Shown: positions 25,940 through 35,321 of the stretch, in pieces
Layout: the number at the start of each line of letters is the position of its first letter
Position numbering within the stretch: the stretch's first letter is position 1
NCBI RefSeq assembly: GCF_009834545.1
Contig: NZ_CP019427.1
Location: forward strand, 3,478,001-3,542,000
DNA: 64,000 nt
Reading direction: 5' to 3'
Origin: Pseudomonas sp. S04
Lineage (GTDB): Bacteria; Pseudomonadota; Gammaproteobacteria; Pseudomonadales; Pseudomonadaceae
Translations under genes and position numbers: made by a program
The notes under the pieces: generated by a model
The model's input: the letters and a program-made list of their open reading frames with translations, nothing else
Told to the model about the DNA's origin: nothing
The model's database searches: none

Positions 25940-26691
25940 TGAGCAAGCCAAGCGCTATGTCGCAAATCGAGTGGCAGTCGCGCTGCGAGTTGGCCGCGCT
26001 GTATCGGCTGGTCGCCTACTACCGCATGACCGACCTGATCGACACTCACATCACCCTGCGTGTGCCCGGGCCGCAGCGGCATTTCCTGATCAATCGCTAC
26101 GGCGTGGCGTTCGAGAAAATGCGCGCCAGTGACCTGGTCCTGATCGACCTCGAGGGCAACGTGGTCGATGGTCAGCACGGTGGGCACGTGAATGCGGCCG
26201 GGTTCGTCATCCATTCGGCGATTCATGAGGCTCGCCCGGATCTGCACTGCATCATCCACACCCACACCGCTGCCGGTATGGCGGTGGCCGCCCAGCGCGA
26301 CGGGCTGTTGCCGCTGACCCAGCACGCGCTGAAGTTCTACGGCAACCTGGCGTACCACACCTACGAAGGCATCGCGTTGTCGATGCACGAGCGCGAGCGG
26401 CTGGTGACTGACCTGGGCCCGCACAAAGCGATGATCCTGCGTAACCACGGCCTGCTTGCGGCCGGTGACAGCGTGGCGGCGGCGTTCCACGAAATCTACT
26501 TCCTGGAGCGCGCCTGCCAGGCGCAGATCCAGGCGATGTCCGCCGGGGTAGCGCTGAACATCCCCGACGAAGCCGTGTGCCGGCACACCGCCGCGCAGTT
26601 TGGCCGTGAGGGTATCGAGGGGATCATTGATCTGGCCTGGCAGGCCGCGCTCAGTCTGATCGACGAGCAGCGCGCCGATTGGTGCCGTTGA
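25939..26691 (+). CDS. Class II aldolase/adducin-family protein
   Basis: This 250-residue protein has the metal-binding HTHTAAG (H107, H109) and LRNHGLL (H170) motifs of class II aldolases. In the segment that in fuculose-phosphate aldolase carries the catalytic glutamate, this protein reads GGHVNAAGFVIHSAIH. It therefore belongs to the adducin-like branch, many members of which are decarboxylases or uncharacterised lyases. It is coupled to the transporter upstream (one-base overlap) and to the dehydrogenase two bases downstream, so the three probably act in one pathway on a hydroxy-acid substrate. Confidence 0.87.
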   Translation: MSKPSAMSQIEWQSRCELAALYRLVAYYRMTDLIDTHITLRVPGPQRHFLINRYGVAFEKMRASDLVLIDLEGNVVDGQHGGHVNAAGFVIHSAIHEARPDLHCIIHTHTAAGMAVAAQRDGLLPLTQHALKFYGNLAYHTYEGIALSMHERERLVTDLGPHKAMILRNHGLLAAGDSVAAAFHEIYFLERACQAQIQAMSAGVALNIPDEAVCRHTAAQFGREGIEGIIDLAWQAALSLIDEQRADWCR

Positions 26692-26693
26692 CC

Positions 26694-27626
26694 ATGGCCA
26701 GTCTCGTGTTGTTGTGCCAGAACCCTGCGCTGACCGATTGGCTGGCCGCGCTGTTTGCCAGCCATGCACCGCACTTGCAGGTGCTGCGCCCTGAAGATTC
26801 AGGCGCACAGCAGGCCCAGGTTGCAGTGTGCTGGTTCCCACCAGCGGGCAGCCTCGGCGCCTTGCCGAACTTGCGCCTGGTGTACTCGATTGGCTCGGGG
26901 GTCGACCACCTGGCCCAGGATCCTTCGCGTGATCCGGCGCTGCCGGTATGCCGGGTGGTCGACCCGGATCACACCCAGGGTATGAGCGAGTACGTGCACT
27001 GGGGGGTGTTGCATTTTCACCGCGGCTTCGACCAGGTGATAACCGGCAACGCTGCACAACGCTGGCAGCGTCCGCTGCAGCGCCGTGCGCAAGGGTTCCG
27101 GGTCGGGGTGATGGGCCTGGGAGCGATCGGGGCACCGGTGGCCATGCGGCTGGCCGAGGCCGGCTACGACGTGCGCGGTTGGGCGCGCACGCCGCGAGCA
27201 ATCGATGGCGTGAGCACCTTCAGCGGAGCGTGTGCACTGCAGGGGTTTCTTTCGGAGCTGGATGTACTGGTCAACTTGCTGCCGCTGACCGCCGCCACTC
27301 AAGGTGTGTTGGGCCGCGAGGTGTTCCAGTACATGGCGCGAGGCAGTGCCTTGATCAATTGCGGGCGTGGCCAGCACCTCAATCATCCGGACTTGCAACA
27401 AGCCCTGGCGAGCGGGCAATTGCGTGGCGCCTTGCTGGATGTGTTCGAGCAGGAACCGTTGCCTGTGGACTCGCCGCTGTGGCGCACCCCTGGGGTCTGG
27501 GTGACGCCGCACATGGCGTCCGCCGCCTCGGACCAATGCATCGCCCAGCAGGTCGCCGACAACGTTTCGCGGCTCGCCGCGGGACTGGCATTGAACAATC
27601 TGGTCGATCCCGAACAGGGATATTGA
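26694..27626 (+). CDS. D-2-hydroxyacid dehydrogenase, GhrA (glyoxylate/hydroxypyruvate reductase A)-like
   Basis: This 310-residue NAD(P)-dependent enzyme has the Rossmann motif GLGAIG at residues 141-146. The catalytic Arg lies in LINCGRGQHL, followed by FEQEPLP and the catalytic His in WVTPHMAS. Sequence style and length match GhrA, which reduces glyoxylate and hydroxypyruvate. ATG 26694 begins two bases after the aldolase-like stop. In this operon it may reduce the 2-oxo acid produced by the aldolase-like enzyme, or oxidise an imported D-2-hydroxy acid. Confidence 0.88.
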   Translation: MASLVLLCQNPALTDWLAALFASHAPHLQVLRPEDSGAQQAQVAVCWFPPAGSLGALPNLRLVYSIGSGVDHLAQDPSRDPALPVCRVVDPDHTQGMSEYVHWGVLHFHRGFDQVITGNAAQRWQRPLQRRAQGFRVGVMGLGAIGAPVAMRLAEAGYDVRGWARTPRAIDGVSTFSGACALQGFLSELDVLVNLLPLTAATQGVLGREVFQYMARGSALINCGRGQHLNHPDLQQALASGQLRGALLDVFEQEPLPVDSPLWRTPGVWVTPHMASAASDQCIAQQVADNVSRLAAGLALNNLVDPEQGY

Positions 27627-27714
27627 GCGGACCGCTAATTAATCACTGCGCGTTATGTGCCGCGTTATCGGCCAACGCACATGCAACCTGAATTGTCTTG
27701 GCATGAGGTCATCC

Positions 27715-28737
27715 ATGAAAACATTTTTCCACCCGGCACAACGTCTGCACCATCCACGTTCCTACCTCTCGCGCGGGCAGATGCGCGAGCCGCAAGAGGT
27801 GCCCGCGCGTATCGACCCACTGCTGGCGGTGGTCAAGAAGCTCGGCTACCCGCTGCAGGAACCGCTCGACTACGGTCACGCGCCACTCGCCGCCGTGCAC
27901 AGCCCGGCCTACCTGGATTACCTGAGCAGCGCATACCAGCAATGGCACGAGGTGCCGGAAGACTGGGGCGATGAGGTGATGTCGAACATTTTCATCCGCG
28001 AAGGCAATCCGCTGCGCGGGATCCTGGGCAAGACCGCCCGCTACCTGGCCGACGGCAGTTGCCCGATTGGCCAACACACCTGGCAGGCCGCTTACTGGTC
28101 AGCGCAAAGTGCGGTGGCCGCCGCCCAGGCGATTATCCAGGGCGATGAGGCGGCCTACGCCCTGTGCCGTCCACCAGGACACCATGCCCGTGCCGAAGGC
28201 GCTGGCGGCTTCTGTTTTCTGAATAACGCAGCAATTGCCGCCCAGGCGTTGCGGGGCACGTTCGCCAAGGTCGCGGTGCTGGATACCGACATGCACCATG
28301 GCCAGGGCATCCAGGAGATTTTCTACGACCGCGACGACGTGCTCTACGTGTCGATCCATGGCGACCCCACCAACTTCTACCCGGTGGTGGCCGGCTTCGA
28401 CGACGAAACCGGCACTGGCCGCGGTGAAGGTTTTAACCTGAACCTGCCGATGGCCCACGGCTCCAGCGAGGCGGATTTCTTCGCGTGCATGGACCAGGCC
28501 GAGGCCGCCTTGCGCGCCTTCGCCCCAGACGTACTGGTGCTGTCGCTGGGTTTTGATATCTACGAAAACGACCCGCAGTCCAAGGTCGCGGTAACCCATG
28601 AAGGTTTCCGAGTACTGGGCCAGCGAATCAAGGCGCTGGGCCTGCCATGCGTGGTGGTGCAGGAAGGCGGTTACGACATCGCCACCCTCGACGAAAACGC
28701 TGCGCGGTTCTTCGACGGCTTGACCGCCTCGCGCTGA
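27715..28737 (+). CDS. Histone-deacetylase-like amidohydrolase, acetylpolyamine-type
   Basis: This 340-residue protein has the arginase/deacetylase fold. It shows the active-site His pair H156-H157 in CRPPGHHARAEG, zinc ligands D192 and H194 in DTDMHHGQG, D281 in LSLGFDIYENDP, and the catalytic Tyr in QEGGYDI. The SLGFDxxExDP pattern and length match bacterial acetylpolyamine amidohydrolases (AphA/AphB), which release acetate from acetyl-putrescine or cadaverine. It lies 88 bases after the dehydrogenase on the same strand; whether it belongs to that operon is unclear. No polyamine ABC transporter is nearby. Confidence 0.88.
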   Translation: MKTFFHPAQRLHHPRSYLSRGQMREPQEVPARIDPLLAVVKKLGYPLQEPLDYGHAPLAAVHSPAYLDYLSSAYQQWHEVPEDWGDEVMSNIFIREGNPLRGILGKTARYLADGSCPIGQHTWQAAYWSAQSAVAAAQAIIQGDEAAYALCRPPGHHARAEGAGGFCFLNNAAIAAQALRGTFAKVAVLDTDMHHGQGIQEIFYDRDDVLYVSIHGDPTNFYPVVAGFDDETGTGRGEGFNLNLPMAHGSSEADFFACMDQAEAALRAFAPDVLVLSLGFDIYENDPQSKVAVTHEGFRVLGQRIKALGLPCVVVQEGGYDIATLDENAARFFDGLTASR

Positions 28738-28817
28738 GCCTCAATCGCCCGGGCTGGTTAACCCACCAAGGGTTGCAGCCTGGGCTTACCGAGCAATACC
28801 TAAAACAACAAGGGTGC

Positions 28818-28839
28818 AACTTACGCCTCGGCGCAAGTT
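28818..28839. promoter_or_regulatory. 22-bp imperfect palindrome upstream of the OprD-family gene
   Basis: AACTTACGCC-TC-GGCGCAAGTT has ten-base arms with one mismatched pair. It lies 99 bases before the porin ATG and 80 bases after the deacetylase stop. It may be an operator or a terminator hairpin; no T-tract follows. Confidence 0.4.
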
Positions 28840-28938
28840 AGCGGTCGGGCTTGACCTTGCCCGCAGCAAACACACCTGGTCCAGAACAATAAAAATTCAC
28901 GCTGCCACTCTTAAACGTTGGCAAAAAGGAAGTGCACC

Positions 28939-30285
28939 ATGTGGTTCAAACTTTTCACCCTGGGGATGGCCGGCGCCAGCGTCTGCCTGAGCAGTACCGT
29001 AGTGGGCGCGGCAGAGTCGGCCAGCGGCTTTATTGAAGACAGCACGACGTCGGTAGGTTTGCGCAACTTTTACTGGAATGCCGACAACCGTAGCGGCAGC
29101 TACCGCAACCCCGAAGGCGAACGGCAAAGTTATCGTCAGGAGTGGGCGCAGGGGGTACTGGCCAAGTTCAACTCAGGTTATACCCAGGGGCTGATTGGTT
29201 TCGGCATGGATCTGCATTACATGGGGGCGCTCAAACTCGACGGCGGCAACGGACGCGTCGGGGATGGCATCGGCAATGGCGGCATCGTTGCACGGGACAA
29301 TCAAGGAGAGCCTAAAGGTGGCTACTCCAAGGCCGGTGGCGCGGTGAAGATGCGGGTCGGCCATACCGAGTTGGCCTACGGCGATCTGTTTCCCGACTCG
29401 CCAGTGCTCAAATACGGCGACATTCGTCTGTTGCCGCAAACATTAAGGGGTTTCAACGCCACGGATCGCTCGCTCGACGGCCTGACCCTGAATGCCGGGC
29501 GTTTTGTCTCCAGTAGCGACCGCGCGCAACCCAATCATGGTGGGCATCTGGGCACGGCCTACAGCGGGCGCCAGGCCGATAGCGAGTTCGTCAGTTATTA
29601 CGGCGGTATTTACACGGGGGTCAACAACCTCAAGATCAAGCTATTTGGTTCCGAACTCGATGACATCTGGAATCAGCAGTTCGCCTCGCTTGACTACCGC
29701 CTGCCATTGACCGTCGGCGGCGTGGTGAATACCGGCGTCAACTATTACCGTACCCGCAATACCGGCGCGGCATTGCTGGGCGATATCCGCAACGATGCCT
29801 GGAGTGCGCGTGCGGGGTATGCGCTGGGTGGGCACAAGTTTGAACTGGCCTATACGCAGATCGATGGAGACCAGCCATTCGACTATGTCTGGAACAGTTT
29901 TGATATCGAACTGGATGCGGCCTCCCAGGGCAGTGACTTCAACAGCCCCAACGAAAAGGCCTGGAGTGCCCGCTATGACTTGGATGCCGCCGTGCTCGGC
30001 GTGCCGGGCCTGACCTTCACCGCGCGCTACATTCGTGGCACTGACATCGACGGCAGGGATGCCGGCGGTGCCTACTCCCGATACCAGGCGGTGCACGATG
30101 GCTCGCAGTGGGAGCGGGACCTGTGGGTCAAATACGTGGTGCAGTCAGGACCGGCGAAGAACCTGTCGCTGCGCTTGATGCTCGCCTCGATGCGGACCGG
30201 TGGCGATTACGGCGCGATTGCCAACGACCTGGATCAAACCCGGATCATCCTGGACTACCCCTTGGACCTGGGTTTCCTGCGCTAG
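28939..30285 (+). CDS. OprD-family outer-membrane porin
   Basis: This 448-residue protein has a signal peptide (cleavage after VGA near residue 22). It then shows the OprD/OpdX N-terminal block SGFIEDSTTSVGLRNFYWN and QEWAQGVLAKFNSGYTQG, and FGSELDDIWNQQFASLDYRLP in the barrel, ending in DLGFLR. OprD-family porins are specific for basic amino acids or carboxylates. Its position after the hydroxyacid/deacetylase genes suggests it admits their substrate. AAGGA lies eight bases before ATG 28939; the open frame extends slightly upstream. Confidence 0.93.
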   Translation: MWFKLFTLGMAGASVCLSSTVVGAAESASGFIEDSTTSVGLRNFYWNADNRSGSYRNPEGERQSYRQEWAQGVLAKFNSGYTQGLIGFGMDLHYMGALKLDGGNGRVGDGIGNGGIVARDNQGEPKGGYSKAGGAVKMRVGHTELAYGDLFPDSPVLKYGDIRLLPQTLRGFNATDRSLDGLTLNAGRFVSSSDRAQPNHGGHLGTAYSGRQADSEFVSYYGGIYTGVNNLKIKLFGSELDDIWNQQFASLDYRLPLTVGGVVNTGVNYYRTRNTGAALLGDIRNDAWSARAGYALGGHKFELAYTQIDGDQPFDYVWNSFDIELDAASQGSDFNSPNEKAWSARYDLDAAVLGVPGLTFTARYIRGTDIDGRDAGGAYSRYQAVHDGSQWERDLWVKYVVQSGPAKNLSLRLMLASMRTGGDYGAIANDLDQTRIILDYPLDLGFLR

Positions 30286-30317
30286 CTTGAACGCGCTCCC
30301 AGCGAGCGCAATCAACA

Positions 30318-30350
30318 GAGGCCATCGCCGGCACCGCCGTGTATGGCCTC
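30318..30350 (+). terminator. Hairpin after the OprD-family gene (weak)
   Basis: GAGGCCAT and ATGGCCTC enclose a 17-base GC-rich loop 33 bases after the porin stop. A C-tract rather than a T-tract follows, so this is a possible terminator only. The remaining 140 bases before the next gene show no recognisable element. Confidence 0.35.
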
Positions 30351-30494
30351 CCCCCCGCCAAGAACCTCGCATTGATTGCGCTGATGATTACTATCGAGCG
30401 GCACGCCTGTTGAATATCCAGGACTGATTCCTATAATCGCCTCCCTTTTCCCCCCGCCTGCCTGCAGGCGACCTGTCCCTCTGGAATCAACACC

Positions 30495-31721
30495 ATGCCA
30501 AGCGCCAGCCAGGCCCCTCGCGACATCCCCGAACATAGCCAGCAAAGTGTCAAACAGCAGTGGTTGGCGATTCTCTCCGTCGCCGTAGGTGCATTCGCCC
30601 TGGTCACCAGTGAGTTTCTTCCGGTGGGCGTACTCAACGATGTCGCCAGCGACCTTGGCATCAGTGCCGGCCACGCCGGCCTGATGGTTACCCTGCCCGG
30701 CATCATGGCCGCCCTGGCCGCCCCCTTGCTGTCTGTGGGGATTGGCGCCATGGACCGTCGCTATCTACTGATCGGCCTGACGTTGATCATGATCATCGCC
30801 AACTCGGTCGTGGCCTTCGCCAGCGACTTCAACCTGCTGCTGTTCGGGCGCGTACTGCTGGGCATCAGTATCGGCGGCTTCTGGGCGACGGCCATCGCGC
30901 TCAGCGGCAGGCTGGCCCCCAAGGGCGTTGGCGTCGCCCAGGCCACCTCGATAATCATGGTCGGCGTGACCTTGGCCACCGTCCTTGGCGTGCCCGTAGG
31001 CACCTGGCTCAGCGGCCTGATGGGCTGGCGCATGACGTTCCTGATCACCGCGTTGATGGGTATTCCGGTGCTCCTGGCGCAGGTCTTCCTGCTGCCTCGC
31101 CTGACCCCGGAAAAGGCCATCCGCATCAGTGACCTGCCAGCCCTGTTCGTCAATCCACAAGCGCGCGTTGGCTTGATTGCGGTATTGCTGATCGGCCTGG
31201 CGCACTTTGCCGCCTACACCTACGTCGCCCCCTTCTTTAAACACAGTGCCGGCTTCGATGGGCCGACTATTGGCTCGTTGCTGCTGCTCTTTGGCGTGGC
31301 CGGGGTCATGGGTAATATTTTTGCCGGCTTCGCCGCCAACCGCAGCGTACGCCATACCCTATTGCTGGTCGCACTGATGATCGGCACCAGCACCGCCCTA
31401 TTCCCCCACTTCGCCACCGGCATGACCGGCGCGGCGATGCTGATCGCGCTCTGGGGTTTCGCCTTCGGCGCCTTCCCGGCCTGCGCCAGTATCTGGATGT
31501 TCGTCGTAGCGCCCAAGGATGTCGAACGCGGGATGCCGCTATTCGTCGCCTTGTTCCAGGTGATTATTGCGCTGGGTTCGTTTTTCGGCGGGCAGATCGT
31601 CGACCACCTGGGCAGCTCGGTGCTGCTGAGCCTCGCCACGGCGCTGGTAGGTTGCGGTTTTGTCACGGTGCTGGTGCTGGGGCGGAACATCACCAATAGC
31701 CTGGCGGCCCAGCCCTGCTAA
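30495..31721 (+). CDS. MFS exporter, NepI-like (DHA1)
   Basis: This 408-residue major facilitator has 12 predicted membrane segments. It opens with WLAILSVAVGAFALVTSEFLPVGVLNDVASDLG and carries DRRYLLI and GRVLLGISIGGFWATAIALSGRL. These stretches resemble E. coli NepI, which exports purine ribonucleosides, and the wider sugar/arabinose-efflux group. Substrate assignment is tentative. It has no operon partner and converges on the MscS-type gene at 31756. Confidence 0.85.
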   Translation: MPSASQAPRDIPEHSQQSVKQQWLAILSVAVGAFALVTSEFLPVGVLNDVASDLGISAGHAGLMVTLPGIMAALAAPLLSVGIGAMDRRYLLIGLTLIMIIANSVVAFASDFNLLLFGRVLLGISIGGFWATAIALSGRLAPKGVGVAQATSIIMVGVTLATVLGVPVGTWLSGLMGWRMTFLITALMGIPVLLAQVFLLPRLTPEKAIRISDLPALFVNPQARVGLIAVLLIGLAHFAAYTYVAPFFKHSAGFDGPTIGSLLLLFGVAGVMGNIFAGFAANRSVRHTLLLVALMIGTSTALFPHFATGMTGAAMLIALWGFAFGAFPACASIWMFVVAPKDVERGMPLFVALFQVIIALGSFFGGQIVDHLGSSVLLSLATALVGCGFVTVLVLGRNITNSLAAQPC

Positions 31722-31755
31722 CCCGGGCCAATTTGTGAGCGCCCTGCAATAGCGC

Positions 31756-33369
31756 TCACAGTTCCTTCGATTGTTGCGCGGGTGCGGTAAACCATTTGTC
31801 CTTGGGTACACGCTTCTCTTCGCTGGGGTCACCGAGATAGTGCGGCGACATAATTTGCACTGAGTACTCGTTGAATACGTCCTGGATATTGGCGTGCAAC
31901 AGGCTGAGCAATACCGCCCGCGGTCGAGGTTGACTCGGAATTGCCTGGGCCACCAGTCGATACTCGGGATAGAAGTCCGACAACGCGGTCTGGAACACCT
32001 GCGCCGGAGGGTCTTCGAGAACACCGGGGGTGCGCCTGGCGGCCTCCAGCAACATCGCCTCGACCTGCCGCCACGGCGTGTCGTAACCGATGGTCACGAC
32101 CGTGTCGACCACATACCCAGGACCTTGCACGGTACGGGAGTAGTTCTTGGTAACGGTGGCGGTAATCATCGAATTGGGCAGCGTCAACACCTCCCCCAGA
32201 CCTGTTCGGATGCTAGTCGTGAACATGCCCAGCTCTGTGACGGTGCCTTCATAGTCGCCAATGCGCACGAACTCCCCGGGACGCAAGGTTCGGGTGTACG
32301 TGAGGATCAATCCGGCCGCCGCCTGCCCGACCACACTGGTGGCACCGAGGGAAATCATCAAACCGATCAGTACCGACAAACCTTTAAAGGCATCTGTACC
32401 GGCGCCGGGCAAATAGGGATAAGCCATGGCCAAGGCAAACAGCCAGATAGCCAGGGAGGTCAAGCGCTGGGTCGGGTGCAGGGTTTCTTGATTCAGCCAA
32501 CTGAAGGTGCCGGGGACCGCCATGCGGCGCAAGATCCGGCGACTGAAAGCTGAGATACCACGGGCAATGAAAAAGATTGCGACTGCGACGCCGAAACCAG
32601 GAATTGCACCGACGATCCCTTCGAGTAGATATCCCGCGACGTCCAACAGATAGTTGTTGAGGCTTTCGCCCCAGGGCCGGGTATAGGGAAACCGCGACAA
32701 AATAAAGCCAAGCCATTCATACGTGAGCAACAGCACGACGAGCCAGCGCAGTAACCCGAGTAAACGACTGACCAGCGGATACAGGTAATTGGCATCTATT
32801 ACCTGTACACGTCCGACTTTCAGCGCCTGTGTATGCCGATCCATCAAGTCCGGCAGTTTCCTCAGCAATCTGCGGCGCAGATACGCCATGCCCCAGAGCG
32901 CGGCAATCAGAATACCGGTGGCAAGGGCTGCAGCTGCCAGTGACCTGAAAATGAAATGCAGGCTGCGGGCTTCCTGGGTTTCGCTAACCACCTGGCGCAG
33001 TTTGTCGGCGGCGCTTTCTGCGGCCTGGCGCACTGATTCAAATTGGCTGGCATCGACATCCTGGGGAGAAACAATAAACGCGCGCCTGGAGCCCAGCAGC
33101 ACCATATAACTGTTCTGAATGGAGTCGAGGGTGACATTCAGATCGTCTGACTCATCCATTGCCTCACTGATCGCCGCTTTCGCACGCTTGACCCGTATTT
33201 CCGGTATTTCACCGTATAACGCGGCGCGGAAAACCATGACGCTGCGGTTGTAGATTTTCAGTTCCGCGGAAGCAGGTTCTACCGTTGCGCGAGAGTCCTG
33301 CGCGAACGCGAAAACTGAGCAAAACAACAAGAAAACAGCAATCAATTGCGCGAGAAACCTGCTCCGCAT
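31756..33369 (-). CDS. MscS-family mechanosensitive ion channel
   Basis: This 537-residue protein has a signal sequence (cleavage after FAFAQ) and a periplasmic helical domain to about residue 135. About five membrane segments follow. The MscS pore helix and beta domain are recognisable as SLGATSVVGQAAAGLILTYTRTLRPGEFVRIGDYEGTVTELG and VLTLPNSMI. The protein releases solutes when membrane tension rises. It is larger than MscS (about 286 residues) and resembles the medium-sized YbdG/YnaI-type channels with extra domains. It stands alone. Confidence 0.9.
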   Translation of the reverse strand: MRSRFLAQLIAVFLLFCSVFAFAQDSRATVEPASAELKIYNRSVMVFRAALYGEIPEIRVKRAKAAISEAMDESDDLNVTLDSIQNSYMVLLGSRRAFIVSPQDVDASQFESVRQAAESAADKLRQVVSETQEARSLHFIFRSLAAAALATGILIAALWGMAYLRRRLLRKLPDLMDRHTQALKVGRVQVIDANYLYPLVSRLLGLLRWLVVLLLTYEWLGFILSRFPYTRPWGESLNNYLLDVAGYLLEGIVGAIPGFGVAVAIFFIARGISAFSRRILRRMAVPGTFSWLNQETLHPTQRLTSLAIWLFALAMAYPYLPGAGTDAFKGLSVLIGLMISLGATSVVGQAAAGLILTYTRTLRPGEFVRIGDYEGTVTELGMFTTSIRTGLGEVLTLPNSMITATVTKNYSRTVQGPGYVVDTVVTIGYDTPWRQVEAMLLEAARRTPGVLEDPPAQVFQTALSDFYPEYRLVAQAIPSQPRPRAVLLSLLHANIQDVFNEYSVQIMSPHYLGDPSEEKRVPKDKWFTAPAQQSKEL

Positions 33370-33669
33370 GCGTCAGTTCCTTACTTGACATAATTCAGGT
33401 CAGGGGTACGTATCGCAGCGTAGCTCAACGACGGGCTGTTTGCTGATTGAGGGGTGCCCGAGCACGTTGGCGAACACCGCATTGGCGGCGGTGGGAGGCG
33501 TACTTTCTAGCCAGGTAGCTATTGCAGGGCGATTACAACTATAGACCTTTAGTTGGAATTCGCAGATCGGCGGCAAAGGAGTCACGACGACCCAAACTCC
33601 ATTAGGTTTGGGTCGGTGGTGTAATGGTTAGCGCAATCGGTTCCGTCCACTTGCGAAAACGCTCACACC
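33370..33669. other. Gene-poor 300-base interval
   Basis: A minus-strand frame ending at 33400 could encode about 61 residues from a GTG at 33585 (TAANAVFANVLGHPSISKQP region). It has no convincing ribosome site and no family I recognise. A direct/inverted pair CCCAAACTCCATTAGGTTTGGG lies at 33592-33613 and may form a hairpin. A tRNA-like string follows at 33614-33640 but lacks the rest of a tRNA. Confidence 0.4.
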
Positions 33670-34938
33670 TCAGAATCGCCAGGTCATGTTGCCGCTGAGG
33701 GCTTGGATCCAGGCGTCGCCGTACTCCCCGGAGACTTGATGACCCGAGATCGACTTGGTCTGGTCCACAGGCATATCGCCTAGCCAGACCATGGCCCAAC
33801 TGACGTTGATGTCGGTGTCTTGATTAAGCGCATAGGTTGCGCCTGTGGCGATGCGCCAGGATTCGCCCATGGGTACAATCACGCTGCGTTTGCTGTCGGA
33901 GACGGCGCTGCTGTCGTAGGCCATACCAACATTCCACAGCCATTGCTCGGTAGCCTGGTACTGCGCGCCCAGGGACAGGTGCCAAGTGTCCTTGAACCCG
34001 GCATCGACTGATTTCGACTGTGCGCCCAACGCCGTGGTGTCGACCTGTACACCGATCTCACCGAACTGCGACCAATCCTGCCAATTAGCCGAGGCCAGCA
34101 AAGCCCATTGCCGGTCCAATTGCTGGAACAGGCTGAGGGTCACGGTCTGCGGCACGCTGGTGTCGAGTTTGGTGGCGGTGTCGTTGATGCGCTCCAGCAG
34201 ACGCCCGTCGCCTTTCACATCCAGCCGGTCTTCGAAGTCCAGATCGACTTTACTGGTGTAGGTCAGGCCAATACGCGTGCCGGATTGCGGGGCGTAGATT
34301 ACCCCGACATTGGCGCCATAACCCCAGGCCCCGTCCTTGTATTTGTACTGACCGTCAGCACGATCGGTGAAGCCGAAGGGAGCGCGGTCGATGGCGGTTT
34401 GCGCCTGCATCATGCCGTACATGGCCTTGACGCCAACACCCACCGACCATTGCTCATTAAATCGGTACGCAACGCTGGGTACCAGGGACAGACCCAGCAG
34501 ACTGGAGTTCTGCGCGAAGTAGCGACCGTACCAGTCATTGTCGTAGTTGACCGCCAGGCCGAAGTCACCGTACTGGCCGAAGCCGACGCTCCAGTGGTCG
34601 TCGAGTTCATGGCTGATAAAGAAACTGCCACCGGGAATCGGGTCGAGAGCGTTACCGCTGCCGGTTCCTGCGACATTGCTACCGGCGTCGCGATCGAAGC
34701 TCAGGTCGCCATACAGCACTTGCAGGCCTGCGGTAATTTGTGTGCCTGACAGGTAACTCATGCCCGCGGGGTTACTGGCGATGGTCGATGGGCCCTGGGC
34801 GCGCGCAGCGGCACCGGCGTTGGCCAGGCCGGCATTATCGGTGCCAACTTCGTAGAGCAGAATGCCGCCGGCCCAGGCTTGCTGGCAGCACAGTGCCAGG
34901 AGTGTGCAGGCGGGCATGACACTACTTCTGGTTGGCAT
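33670..34938 (-). CDS. OmpP1/FadL-family outer-membrane transporter
   Basis: This 422-residue protein has a signal peptide (cleavage after AWA). The mature N-terminal block reads GGILLYEVGTDNAGLANAGAAARAQGPSTIASNPAGMSYL, which carries the FadL hatch pattern, including the NPAG motif. The barrel ends in MTWRF. FadL-type channels admit long-chain fatty acids or other hydrophobic compounds. ATG 34938 has GAGGT six bases upstream. It diverges from an arylsulfatase gene, so the two may handle a hydrophobic sulfate ester or its product. Confidence 0.9.
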   Translation of the reverse strand: MPTRSSVMPACTLLALCCQQAWAGGILLYEVGTDNAGLANAGAAARAQGPSTIASNPAGMSYLSGTQITAGLQVLYGDLSFDRDAGSNVAGTGSGNALDPIPGGSFFISHELDDHWSVGFGQYGDFGLAVNYDNDWYGRYFAQNSSLLGLSLVPSVAYRFNEQWSVGVGVKAMYGMMQAQTAIDRAPFGFTDRADGQYKYKDGAWGYGANVGVIYAPQSGTRIGLTYTSKVDLDFEDRLDVKGDGRLLERINDTATKLDTSVPQTVTLSLFQQLDRQWALLASANWQDWSQFGEIGVQVDTTALGAQSKSVDAGFKDTWHLSLGAQYQATEQWLWNVGMAYDSSAVSDSKRSVIVPMGESWRIATGATYALNQDTDINVSWAMVWLGDMPVDQTKSISGHQVSGEYGDAWIQALSGNMTWRF

Positions 34939-35321
34939 GATTAACCTCACAACTATCCATTGTGCGAATAACGTAGCGCACGCACCCGACTCCAGGGCGT
35001 AACAGTTGGTGCGACCGCGCACGCTCAAGTCGAATAGATACTAGTCAAGAAAACACAAACCATGCTCTTCGAAGCTGCTTGGTATTGAGGCGGTAAAGGT
35101 GAACGACCTCAACAGTGAATCCGATTTCGCGCAAGATGCCATTAACCTACTAGGCTCTTTGGGTGCTTTGAATTAAACGGGAGTTCTTTCGATGGGTCGG
35201 TTGGCCCCTTGAACTGCCTTTTGGCACGGCGTAGGGGGATTTACTCACCGAGATCCTGATCGTTGCGTACTTGATGTATGAGTAACAACTGAAAGGGTCA
35301 ACCTTCGATAGGGTACCGCTT
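34939..35321. promoter_or_regulatory. Divergent promoter region between FadL-type gene and sulfatase
   Basis: This 383-base region should contain both promoters. I see AT-rich stretches around 35035-35060 and 35160-35180 but no clear palindromic operator or known riboswitch. No credible small gene is present. Confidence 0.4.

Noticed and set aside
33400..33585. Minus-strand 61-codon frame
   Set aside because: GTG start without ribosome site and no recognisable family; mentioned only in the gap entry.
33608..33660. tRNA-like string GGTGGTGTAATGGTTAGCGC
   Set aside because: It resembles a 5' tRNA D-arm, but no anticodon stem, T-arm (GGTTCGAATCC) or acceptor pairing follows. It is probably chance or a tiny fragment.
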